Part shown: in pieces, positions 1 through 7,016 of the stretch
Position numbering within the stretch: the stretch's first letter is position 1
How the letters are laid out: the number at the start of each line of letters is the position of its first letter
From: an uncultured Chitinophagaceae bacterium
GTDB taxonomy: Bacteria > Bacteroidota > Bacteroidia > Chitinophagales > Chitinophagaceae
Length of the DNA stretch: 51,751 bases
Assembly (NCBI GenBank): GCA_937897585.1
Contig: CALCNY010000187.1
Location: forward strand, 1-51,751
Direction of reading: 5' to 3'
Made by a program: the position numbers and the translations under genes
The notes under the pieces: model-generated
Told to the model about the DNA's origin: nothing
Databases searched by the model: none
What the model saw: only the letters and a program-made list of their open reading frames with translations

Positions 1-215
1 GGCATGCCAATGTAATTACCTGGGATGGACTTGTGGTGCCTTGTTGTTTTGATAAAGATGCTATGCATCAATTGGGAAACTTGAAAACACAATCATTTGC
101 TGATATCTGGAAAAATGACAATTATAGTCAATTCAGAAAAGAGCTAATGAAAAGCAGAAAAAATATTGATATTTGCGCGAACTGCAGTGAAGGCGTTTCT
201 GTTTGGGAAGATTAA
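1..215 (+). CDS. Radical SAM/SPASM protein, C-terminal fragment
   Basis: The gene enters from the left edge with the reading frame open from base 3, so only the last ~70 residues are visible. They contain a Pro-Cys-Cys-Phe-Asp motif, then Gly-Asn-Leu and a Phe-Ala-Asp-Ile-Trp stretch, then a closing Cys-X-X-Cys (ICANC). This pattern is typical of a SPASM domain, which binds auxiliary 4Fe-4S clusters in radical SAM enzymes that modify peptides or small molecules. The catalytic CxxxCxxC domain lies outside the window, so the substrate cannot be judged. The next gene begins 22 bases downstream on the same strand and could be co-transcribed. Confidence 0.75.
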   Translation, partial: HANVITWDGLVVPCCFDKDAMHQLGNLKTQSFADIWKNDNYSQFRKELMKSRKNIDICANCSEGVSVWED

Positions 216-237
216 TCACTCACACTAAAAAACAATA

Positions 238-1266
238 ATGGAATATTCATTTAATGAAAGATTCAGACAGGTAATATTGTTCATGTTAATTGTAATTATT
301 GCAGTTTTATTGATATTTGAATTAACAGTATTTATTCCTGGGTTTTTAGGTGGCATTACTTTATATATTTTAAGTCGTTCATTGTATTTTCAATTCATTT
401 TTAAATATAAATGGAAGAAAGGGTTAACTGCATTGCTTTTCATTTTAGCTTTTATCATTCTGATTGCCATTCCTATTTATATAGGCATTGAATTGGTTAG
501 TCCTAAAATAAAATTAATTACTGATCAACAAGACAAGCTTATACAAGGCATTCAAATAATTGCTGATAAAATAAAAGCTAAGACGGGAATGGATTTGTTC
601 ACAGCAAATAATGCCAAAGAAACTGCAGCAAAAATATCTGCTTTCCTGCCACAGTTACTTAATAGTACAGCGGTTATGTTGGGCAATTTGCTGATGATGT
701 TTTTCCTTTATTATTATTTGCTTACTGGAGGTTCACGTTTAGAGTCATACTTGTTAAAAATCATCCCGTTGAAAAATGAGAATATTGATTTGCTTGCTGA
801 AGAAACTAAAATGATGGTGAAAGCCAATGCGCTTGGTATTCCTATTATTTGTATTGTTCAAGGTGTTTTTGCTGCTTTGGGTTATTGGATTTTTGGCGTT
901 AATGATTGGGCTTTATGGGGATTTTTTACCGGACTTTTTGCATTTTTTCCAATGGTAGGTACCATGATTATTTGGGTTCCACTTGTGGCTTACATGTTTG
1001 CAACTGGAAATGATTTTTATGCAACAGGCTTGACTTTATATAGTTTTATTGTTACCGGAAATGTAGATTATGTGGCCAGAATTACATTGATGAAAAAAAT
1101 AGGAGACGTTCATCCTTTAATTACAATTCTGGGTGTAATCGTTGGATTGAATTTGTTTGGATTTGTGGGTTTGATATTCGGGCCATTATTAATTAGTTAT
1201 TTTATGGTTTTGGTAAAAATTTATATCAATGAGTTTGTTGTTGTAAAAAATGCAGAGACCAATTAA
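238..1266 (+). CDS. AI-2E family transporter (putative permease)
   Basis: The 342-residue product is strongly hydrophobic, with about seven to eight membrane segments. Two lie near the N-terminus (about residues 10-45 and 60-85), followed by a charged soluble stretch (about 90-140) and a dense set of helices to about residue 330. The Gly/Pro-rich C-terminal part (GVNDWALWGFFTGLFAFFPM, then GDVHPLITILGVIVG and FGFVGLIFGPLL) is characteristic of the AI-2E transporter family (PF01594). Members include AI-2 exporters and Na+/H+ antiporters, so the substrate is open. It starts at ATG 22 bases after the preceding gene. Length is normal for the family. Confidence 0.85.
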   Translation: MEYSFNERFRQVILFMLIVIIAVLLIFELTVFIPGFLGGITLYILSRSLYFQFIFKYKWKKGLTALLFILAFIILIAIPIYIGIELVSPKIKLITDQQDKLIQGIQIIADKIKAKTGMDLFTANNAKETAAKISAFLPQLLNSTAVMLGNLLMMFFLYYYLLTGGSRLESYLLKIIPLKNENIDLLAEETKMMVKANALGIPIICIVQGVFAALGYWIFGVNDWALWGFFTGLFAFFPMVGTMIIWVPLVAYMFATGNDFYATGLTLYSFIVTGNVDYVARITLMKKIGDVHPLITILGVIVGLNLFGFVGLIFGPLLISYFMVLVKIYINEFVVVKNAETN

Positions 1267-1296
1267 CCCGAAAAATAAAATTATTTAACAGCCCAT

Positions 1297-1304
1297 TAGA
1301 TTTG
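1297..1304 (+). promoter_or_regulatory. Candidate -7 promoter element of the GHL10 gene
   Basis: TAGATTTG matches the Bacteroidota -7 consensus TAnnTTTG. It lies 26 bases before the ATG of the glycoside hydrolase-like gene, which would give a leader of about 20 bases. No clear TTTG -33 box is visible at the usual distance, so this is a motif match only. Confidence 0.35.
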
Positions 1305-1330
1305 TTATCATTACTATTGTTTATTCAATT

Positions 1331-2536
1331 ATGAAAAAAATTCGTACCATTTTCTTGAGTGCATTTGCGATTTTACATTTAAATGCATTTTCTCAAAAAA
1401 CAAATATAAAAACTGAAATGAGAGCCGTATGGGTAGCTACTGTTGATAATATCGACTGGCCGGATACTGCAACAGTAGATGCTCAGTTGCATAAAGATGC
1501 TTTTCTCCGTTTGTTAGATACTCATTTTTGTAATGGCATCAATACCATCATCGTTCAAATTCGTCCTTCTTCTGATGCATTTTATCCTTCACCTTACGAA
1601 CCATGGAGCCAATGGCTAACAGGTATACAAGGACAAGCGCCACAGCCATTTTTTGATCCATTAGAGTTTATGATAACAGAAACGCATAAACGCGGAATGG
1701 AGTTTCATGCCTGGATTAATCCATTTAGAGCAGTTCAAAATATTGAGAAGTCTTCTATTGCTGAAAACCATGTTACAAAGCAACATCCTGATTGGTTCAT
1801 TCAATATGGCAATAAAATATTTTTTGATCCGGGAAATAAAGAAGCCAGACAATATGTTGTGGATGTGGTTAAAGATATTGTAAAACGATATGCTGTAGAT
1901 GCTATTCACATTGATGATTATTTTTACCCTTATCCATTACCAGGTGTAAAGTTTCATGATGAAAAAACTTACGGACTTTATGGCAGCACTATGAAGTTAG
2001 ATGATTGGAGACGAAGCAATGTCGATTCTGTGATTTCTAATTTGTATACTGAAATCAAAAAAATAAACAACAATTGTCAGTTTGGGGTGAGTCCATTTGG
2101 TGTATGGAGAAATTCGGATCGTGATCCGCGTGGCAGTAAAACACAAGCTGGTCCTACGGATTATGATTATTTATATGCCGATATTTTATTGTGGTTGAAA
2201 AAAGGTTGGGTAGATTATATTGCACCCCAACTATATTGGGAAATGACCAGTAAACATGTGCCTTTCGATGTGGTATTGGATTGGTGGAGCAAAAATACCA
2301 ATGGCAAAAAATGCTATATCGGATTGGGAGTTTATAGAGCAGGTTGCAACAAAGCCTGGAGCGATAAGAATTTATTACCTATTCAAATTGAAAAAATCAG
2401 AAAAACGCCCAATATTCAGGGTATGATGTTTTATAGCAGTCGCTCACTTGAAAAAAATCTGAATGGCTGGAGTGATAGTTTGAGATTGAATTATTTTAAA
2501 GAACCGGCGATGACGCCGAAGATGAATGCCCCCTAA
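1331..2536 (+). CDS. Secreted GHL10-type glycoside hydrolase (YngK-like)
   Basis: The 401-residue product starts with a signal peptide (about residues 1-21, cleavage after a Ser-Gln pair). A TIM-barrel domain of the glycosyl hydrolase-like 10 family (PF02638, formerly DUF187) follows. Visible signatures are MRAVWVATVDNIDWP at the start of the barrel, the HKRGMEFHAWINPFR segment, the acidic HIDDYFYPYP motif with the probable catalytic Asp residues, and DYIAPQLYWE near the end. Family members act on cell-wall or other surface glycans, but the substrate here is unknown. The last two residues and the stop codon (GCC CCC TAA) lie inside a dispersed repeat element, so the natural C-terminus has been replaced or extended. 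Confidence 0.85.
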   Translation: MKKIRTIFLSAFAILHLNAFSQKTNIKTEMRAVWVATVDNIDWPDTATVDAQLHKDAFLRLLDTHFCNGINTIIVQIRPSSDAFYPSPYEPWSQWLTGIQGQAPQPFFDPLEFMITETHKRGMEFHAWINPFRAVQNIEKSSIAENHVTKQHPDWFIQYGNKIFFDPGNKEARQYVVDVVKDIVKRYAVDAIHIDDYFYPYPLPGVKFHDEKTYGLYGSTMKLDDWRRSNVDSVISNLYTEIKKINNNCQFGVSPFGVWRNSDRDPRGSKTQAGPTDYDYLYADILLWLKKGWVDYIAPQLYWEMTSKHVPFDVVLDWWSKNTNGKKCYIGLGVYRAGCNKAWSDKNLLPIQIEKIRKTPNIQGMMFYSSRSLEKNLNGWSDSLRLNYFKEPAMTPKMNAP

Positions 2537-2692
2537 ATCCCCCAAAGGGGGACATTGATTATGTAATATTTTGGATGTTATATTTAGTTGTAATTATTAA
2601 GCATTATGTAATATTGAATTGAATTCAACTTTATGTTGAGGTGCCCCAGCAAAGCACAATCAAAGTCCCCCTTCGGGGGATTTAGGGGGCAG
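2529..2692. repeat. Facing pair of G/C-rich palindromic elements between convergent genes
   Basis: The left copy begins GCCCCCTAAATCCCCC and continues AAAGGGGGACATTGATTATG. The right copy (about 2643-2692) is the inverted form, with a GGGGC end that pairs with the GCCCC start and gives an element of about 48 bp. Each copy has an internal hairpin of C and G runs. The stop codons of the glycoside hydrolase gene on the left and the small secreted protein on the right are the TAA inside each element. The intervening ~75 bases are AT-rich. The pair could act as a bidirectional terminator. Confidence 0.85.
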
Positions 2693-2984
2693 AATATTTT
2701 TTTCCTTCCAGCCAATTACACTGTTGTAAACTGCCCACTCGGATTCTTAAAGGAATTTTTGTAACCTTTTCAAATTTCCATTCTTGTTTACAAATAACGC
2801 CGATGTTTTGTAAATAGTAATTCTCTGGAATGCTCTTCAATAAAGGGTTTGATGGGACTGTAGAAGTGATTGAAATATGTTGAATAGCAGACTTATTATT
2901 TTTAAAATAATCGTTTTTTTGTGCAAAAGCAAGCTTCTCCACAAAAATCATGCAAAAAAATAAAAATAACTGCTTTTGTTTCAA
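2682..2984 (-). CDS. Small secreted protein of unknown function
   Basis: This 100-residue product has a clear signal peptide (about residues 1-22, ending Ala-Phe-Ala-Gln) and a mature part of about 78 residues. The sequence around YYLQNIGVICKQEWKFEKVT and the following IPLRIRVGS reads as a real, structured small domain, and I recall similar small proteins in related genomes. No function can be assigned. It has only two cysteines in the mature part, so disulfide bonding is possible. The final Ala-Pro and stop come from a dispersed repeat. The start lies 48 bases from the divergently transcribed rpoN start. Confidence 0.6.
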   Translation of the reverse strand: MKQKQLFLFFCMIFVEKLAFAQKNDYFKNNKSAIQHISITSTVPSNPLLKSIPENYYLQNIGVICKQEWKFEKVTKIPLRIRVGSLQQCNWLEGKKYSAP

Positions 2985-3032
2985 CTTACGGAAATCTATT
3001 ATGTAAATTTACGTTCGAATTGATTATCCACC

Positions 3033-4517
3033 ATGGCCATGCAGCAAAGTTTACAGCAGAAGATGCTACAAAAACTGAGTCCGCAGCAAATTCAACTGAT
3101 GAAATTGCTGCAGATTCCTACTGCCCAGTTGGAAGAGCGCATAAAAGAGGAACTTGAAGAAAATCCTGCACTCGAACAAGTTGAAGAAGGCCATGAAGAC
3201 GAATTTGACGTCAAGGATGAATTCGCCGAAAACAATGAGGATGATTTTGAACCAGATGGAAGTGAGGAAGAATATGACAATATAGACATCAGTGAATATG
3301 TACAGGAAGGCGATGACGATATTGGTGATTACAAACTACGTGATGATAATTATCCAGATGCAGATGAAAGCAGAACTACGCCTCACAAAGTGGAAGTTTC
3401 ATTCAATGAACTCATGATACAACAATTGGGATTGTTGAAACTGAATGACAAAGAACAAAAAATCGCAGAACAAATAATAGGCAGTTTGGATGATGATGGT
3501 TATTTGAGAAGAGAGATAACGTCGATAATAGACGACCTTGCATTCAGACAAAATATTGAGGCCGACGAAAAGATGGTGAAGCATATCATTTTGATGATAC
3601 AAGACTTCGATCCTGCCGGAGTTGCTGCCAAAGATTTACAAGAGTGTTTATTATTACAACTGCAACGTTTACCTAATCCTACTCAGGATACGGTTTTAGC
3701 CATTAAAGTGTTGAAATTATATTTTGAAGAATTTACCAAGAAACATTACGAGAAAATACAAAGAGGATTATCGCTATCCGATGATCAGTTAAGAGGCATT
3801 ATCAATCAGATTATAAAATTGAATCCACGCCCAGGGATTATGTCTGGAGATTCTGCCAGATCTGAAAACTATATCATTCCTGATTTTTTTATCAACAATA
3901 ATGCAGGCAAACTAGAGCTTTCATTAAATAGTAAAAATGCGCCTGACTTGAGAGTGAGTGATGGTTACAGAGATATGCTCAACCATTATGAGAAAAGTAA
4001 AAAAGATAATAAGAGTCAGAAAGAGGCCGTGATGTTTATCAAACAAAAACTGGATTCCGCAAAATGGTTTATTGATGCCATCAAGCAACGACAAAATACT
4101 TTGTTGAATACGATGGAGGCCATTATGAATTATCAATATAATTTTTTCCTCACTGGAGATGAGATGGATTTGAAGCCGATGATATTGAAAGATGTGGCAG
4201 AAAAAACCATGCAAGACATTTCTACTGTGAGTAGGGTGGCTAACAGCAAATTTGTGCAAACAGAATTTGGAACATATAGACTTAAATTCTTTTTCAGTGA
4301 AAGTCTGCAAACGGATTCGGGAGAAGAAGTGAGCACCAGAGAAGTGAAAAGAATTTTATCAGATTTGATAGAAGAAGAAAGCAAAAAAAATCCATACAGT
4401 GATGAAGCACTTACAGAAATGCTTCAACAGAAAGGTTATAACATAGCCAGAAGAACTGTAGCTAAATATCGTGAACAGTTGAATATTCCTGTAGCCAGGT
4501 TAAGAAAAAAAATATAA
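3033..4517 (+). CDS. rpoN: RNA polymerase sigma-54 factor
   Basis: The 494-residue product has the full RpoN layout. Region I is Gln-rich and activator-interacting (about residues 1-50, with KMLQKLSPQQIQLMKLLQIP). A very acidic region II follows (about 50-115), then the core-binding domain (about 120-310), a DNA-contacting helix-turn-helix region (about 370-420), and the RpoN box ARRTVAKYRE near residue 475, which reads the -24 promoter element. It directs core polymerase to -24/-12 promoters that need an AAA+ activator; no such activator is in this window. A second in-frame ATG two codons in is an equally possible start. The next gene overlaps its stop codon by one base. Confidence 0.97.
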   Translation: MAMQQSLQQKMLQKLSPQQIQLMKLLQIPTAQLEERIKEELEENPALEQVEEGHEDEFDVKDEFAENNEDDFEPDGSEEEYDNIDISEYVQEGDDDIGDYKLRDDNYPDADESRTTPHKVEVSFNELMIQQLGLLKLNDKEQKIAEQIIGSLDDDGYLRREITSIIDDLAFRQNIEADEKMVKHIILMIQDFDPAGVAAKDLQECLLLQLQRLPNPTQDTVLAIKVLKLYFEEFTKKHYEKIQRGLSLSDDQLRGIINQIIKLNPRPGIMSGDSARSENYIIPDFFINNNAGKLELSLNSKNAPDLRVSDGYRDMLNHYEKSKKDNKSQKEAVMFIKQKLDSAKWFIDAIKQRQNTLLNTMEAIMNYQYNFFLTGDEMDLKPMILKDVAEKTMQDISTVSRVANSKFVQTEFGTYRLKFFFSESLQTDSGEEVSTREVKRILSDLIEEESKKNPYSDEALTEMLQQKGYNIARRTVAKYREQLNIPVARLRKKI

Positions 4518-5194
4518 TGGAAAACAACAAGGAGATTTCTCGGGAAAATAGTTCAACAATAAACTTCGGATTCCCTGCAAAGGCATTTGCGTATTTAAAT
4601 TCCTATCTTTTTCATCCTTTGTTTGTTCCTTTATATATCATCTTGTTTTTACTTTATGTGCATCCATCAGCTTTTACCGGATTTTCTGATGCGACAAAAG
4701 TTCGTGTAATCTTTATCGTTATTATCAATTTATTGTTCTTTCCCTTAATCAGTGTATTGTTATTAAAAGCGGTTGGTTTTATAGATTCGATTTATCTAAA
4801 GAACCAAAAAGACCGAATTATACCTTATATCGCTTCCGGTATTTTTTTCTTTTGGGCCTATCATGTTTTTAAAGAGCAAACTCAATATCCAGAGGTGTGG
4901 GTATCATACTTGCTAGGTTTGTTTTTGGCTTCATCAGCAGCATTGATTGCCAATATTTATTTCAAAGTAAGTATGCATGCTGTTGGAGTGGGAGGATGGA
5001 TTGGTTTTTTTTATCTTTTGTCAAACACACAAGATGTAATGATGACATGGCCGTTGGTAGCTGTGTTGTTAATTACGGGAATGGTGTGTACTTCAAGAAT
5101 GATTTTAAAAGCGCATGATGCTGTAGATATTTATGGTGGATTGGTTATTGGTGTGTTGACACAACTTGCGGGGTGGTATTTTAATGCCCCCTAA
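4517..5194 (+). CDS. PAP2-like integral membrane protein
   Basis: The 225-residue product has about six membrane helices after a short soluble N-terminus. Near the C-terminus AHDAVDIYGGLVIGVLTQL resembles the His/Asp and Gly pattern of the last motif of the PAP2 (type 2 phosphatidic acid phosphatase) family, but the other catalytic motifs are weak or absent. It may be a non-catalytic relative. Translation is coupled to rpoN: the ATG shares its A with the last base of the rpoN stop codon. The last two residues (Ala-Pro) and the stop lie in a dispersed palindromic element. Confidence 0.6.
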   Translation: MENNKEISRENSSTINFGFPAKAFAYLNSYLFHPLFVPLYIILFLLYVHPSAFTGFSDATKVRVIFIVIINLLFFPLISVLLLKAVGFIDSIYLKNQKDRIIPYIASGIFFFWAYHVFKEQTQYPEVWVSYLLGLFLASSAALIANIYFKVSMHAVGVGGWIGFFYLLSNTQDVMMTWPLVAVLLITGMVCTSRMILKAHDAVDIYGGLVIGVLTQLAGWYFNAP

Positions 5195-5598
5195 ATCTCC
5201 CAAAGGGGGGAATCTCCTCGTGAGAGGGGAGCAGTTAGCAGATTCGACTATCTCTGCGAAACCTCTACTTTCTTTAATTCTCCGCCGTAAAATATTTCGT
5301 GAATTCGTGATTATGAAAATGTAAAATGTAGAATATCCAATTTAAAATGTAAAAGTGGTATTTCGGAAACGAAATTGTTATTCTCTCATGAATTTAAAAA
5401 CCTCACCCCCAACCCCCCTTAATCCCCCGAAAGGGGAAGTCCAAGAATGAGAGGGGAGCAATGAGCAGTACCGACTTTGTGAATCTTCGTGCCTTAGCGC
5501 TATCGTGACAAAAAAATCGATTCCCTATCCACTAACAAGCAAAACCTCTGCTTTCTCTTATTCTCAGCGGTAAAATGATTCGTGAATTCGTGGTTAAC
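5186..5598 (+). repeat. Mosaic intergenic repeat, two composite copies head to tail
   Basis: This stretch has no gene and is built from modules that recur elsewhere in the window. The first part has the GCCCCCTAAATC element, a GAGAGGGGAGCA module and a TTCGTGAATTCGTG module (about 5186-5311). The second has a module rich in AATGTAAAAT and AAAAGTGG (about 5314-5400), CCTCACCCCCAACCCCC and CCTTAATCCCCCGAAAGGGG (5401-5437), GAATGAGAGGGGAGCAATG (5445-5463), GACTTTGTGAATCTTCGTGC (5473-5492), a CCTTAGCG stretch, and again the TTCGTGAATTCGTGG module (5580-5594). The same modules appear reverse-complemented around 9400-9620, 41026-41416 and 46120-46475. Confidence 0.8.
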
Positions 5599-5599
5599 C

Positions 5600-5634
5600 A
5601 AAAAAATAGAAGCCCCGTCCAATTCGGGGCTTCT
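5600..5634 (-). terminator. Hairpin with T-run on the minus strand
   Basis: A 10-bp perfect stem (AGAAGCCCCG and its complement, 7-base loop) is flanked on its left by a run of A, so a minus-strand transcript would have the hairpin followed by U residues, as in an intrinsic terminator. No convincing minus-strand gene lies immediately upstream, so it may be part of the repeat material. Confidence 0.45.
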
Positions 5635-5767
5635 CGTTGTCCTGTAGTGCCTAACAAAAAGTATCTTGTAGCTGTATAAAATCAACAGCAGTTGTTTGTG
5701 TTAATACCATTAAATGAAATGAAAATTTTCTTAGTAATTCAATAGTGTAAAAGACTAATTTGAATCC

Positions 5768-5850
5768 AGCTTCCAGTATCTAGTCTATCCAGCTCATCTA
5801 GCCTATCTAGTATCGAGCATCTAGTATCCAGTCTATCCAGCAGTTTTTTC
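5768..5850. repeat. 9-bp tandem repeat array (CTATCCAGC/CTATCTAGC type)
   Basis: Imperfect tandem copies of units such as CTATCCAGC, CATCTAGC and CTATCTAGT run through this stretch. The same units occur in longer form at 6600-6957. The flanking gene-free sequence (5635-5767 and 5851-6060) is AT-rich with no supported gene; a short AAGCG...CGCTTTTT hairpin near 5890 is the only structure I see there. Confidence 0.7.
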
Positions 5851-6060
5851 TTCTTCATTTGTTTTTCAAAGGTTGTGCATATATAAGCGTTTTTAGGCGC
5901 TTTTTATTGTGTATGTGATTGATAATTAAGTAGAAGTACTTTGGTTTTATTGTAATCAAACACATAGTAATTCATTCTTAAACCCTTGACCATTCAGCCA
6001 TATGATAAAAAATAGTAAAGGTCTTTCATTAAGAAAATAATCTGAAAAAAAATTTGAGAA

Positions 6061-6420
6061 TTAAGGTCTGAAAGTTATCGACCCAGTAAGACTTGGATTT
6101 TCAATTGAATGATACGTTATAGTTCCCAGGGTGTCTTTCTTAAAAAAATAATGACCTTGAGGAGCCATTGTTGAAGTAGCAAGTGAAGTACAATTATCAG
6201 AAACGATAGTTTGATTGGTGTTCGATTGATTTAAGAATGTAATTGATGATCCGATAGCAACTGTAAGTGTTGGTGGCGAAACTGCAGTATTTGTAATTGA
6301 AATATAATGTGTAGGTAATCCGCCACCCACGCCACCATAATTAACAGAGGGTTGTGAGCATGAGCAAATCATTAATGATAAACAAAAAGATATAAATAGT
6401 TTAGTTTGGCTGAAGTTCAT
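6061..6420 (-). CDS. Small lipoprotein with a degenerate cupredoxin-like fold
   Basis: Starting at the second in-frame ATG, the product is 119 residues with a short positively charged start, a hydrophobic core and a lipobox around LMICSC, so it is probably an outer-membrane or periplasmic lipoprotein. The mature part resembles a plastocyanin-like domain: VAIGSSITFLNQSNTNQTIV is the usual GxxVxFxN strand, and the end TYHSIENPSLTGSITF lines up with the YxCxxHxxMxGxIxV copper-binding end. The Cys and most His ligands are missing, so copper binding looks lost. An upstream ATG seven codons earlier (6441) would put residues before the signal sequence and is less likely. No operon partner is visible. 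Confidence 0.6.
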   Translation of the reverse strand: MNFSQTKLFISFCLSLMICSCSQPSVNYGGVGGGLPTHYISITNTAVSPPTLTVAIGSSITFLNQSNTNQTIVSDNCTSLATSTMAPQGHYFFKKDTLGTITYHSIENPSLTGSITFRP

Positions 6421-6499
6421 ATGTGCTGAAATGTGCGACAAATTACAAAAAAAATCAGATAATTGGAATTAGAAATCAAATTGCGGATTTGATTGAAAG

Positions 6500-6597
6500 T
6501 GATATTGCAATTTTGCAATATCGCAATATTACGTCCACCCAACTCAAACAGCCAAATATTTTCACTAAAGTTTATTTAATAAAGCTGAACTTTATTT
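6500..6597 (+). repeat. ~95-bp dispersed repeat, copy 1
   Basis: The core, from about 6513 (TTGCAATATCGCAATATTACG) through CAACTCAAACAGCCAAATA to TTTTCACTAAAG, matches a segment near 17652-17752 in the opposite orientation almost base for base over about 60 bp, with weaker similarity reaching a GAACTTTATT end. No reading frame covers it. Strong conservation of a non-coding sequence in two distant places suggests a mobile remnant or a conserved RNA/DNA element. Confidence 0.75.
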
Positions 6598-6599
6598 AA

Positions 6600-6957
6600 A
6601 CTATCCAGCCCAACCATCCTATCTAGCTTATCCAGCCCATCCAGCAAATCTGGCTATAAATACTAAACGTTCCTTTCAAGAGACATTATTGAGAAGTACG
6701 ACGAACCATTTGAACTTATTGAACCTCTTAAACCTTTTGAACAAATTTTTAAAACGCAACGTCCCTTTCATGAGAAATTGCTGACAAGAACTATCCAGCA
6801 TCTAGCTTATCCAGCCTATCTATCCTATCCAGCAAATCTGGCTTTAAAATACGCAACGTCCCTTTCAGGAGACATTGCTGAGAAGTAAGTATCCTGCCTA
6901 TCTAGCCTATCCAGCTTATCTAGCCTATCCAGCCTATCTATCCTATCCCTCCCCTCC
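6600..6957. repeat. Tandem duplication with 9-bp CTATCCAGC repeats and three CTTTCA-box units
   Basis: Two blocks about 190 bp apart share the order: CTATCCAGC-type 9-bp repeats, CCAGCAAATCTGGCT, then an ACGYAACGTCCCTTTCA box and GACATTGCTGAGAAGTA. The box appears three times (about 6664, 6751 and 6846). The end (6895-6957) is a run of 9-bp units only. On the minus strand the units read as Asp-Arg-Leu repeats, but nothing else supports a protein. A TTGAACCT/CCTTTTGAAC stretch of another repeat family lies at 6710-6742. Confidence 0.75.
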
Positions 6958-7004
6958 CCCAATAAATATTTCTCAACATTAATCATTCCCAATACTGCCG
7001 TTCG

Positions 7005-7012
7005 TAAATTTG
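7005..7012 (+). promoter_or_regulatory. Candidate -7 element giving a near-leaderless uvrD/pcrA mRNA
   Basis: TAAATTTG matches TAnnTTTG exactly and ends only four bases before the ATG of the helicase gene. If used, transcription would begin at or within a couple of bases of the start codon. No good -33 TTTG is visible at the normal spacing. Confidence 0.35.
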
Positions 7013-7016
7013 TCGT

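Noticed and set aside
2921..3157. 78-codon plus-strand frame before rpoN
   Set aside because: It overlaps both the small secreted gene and the rpoN start in another frame and resembles no protein.
5500..5685. 61-codon minus-strand frame in the repeat region
   Set aside because: It runs through repeat modules that occur elsewhere without an open frame.
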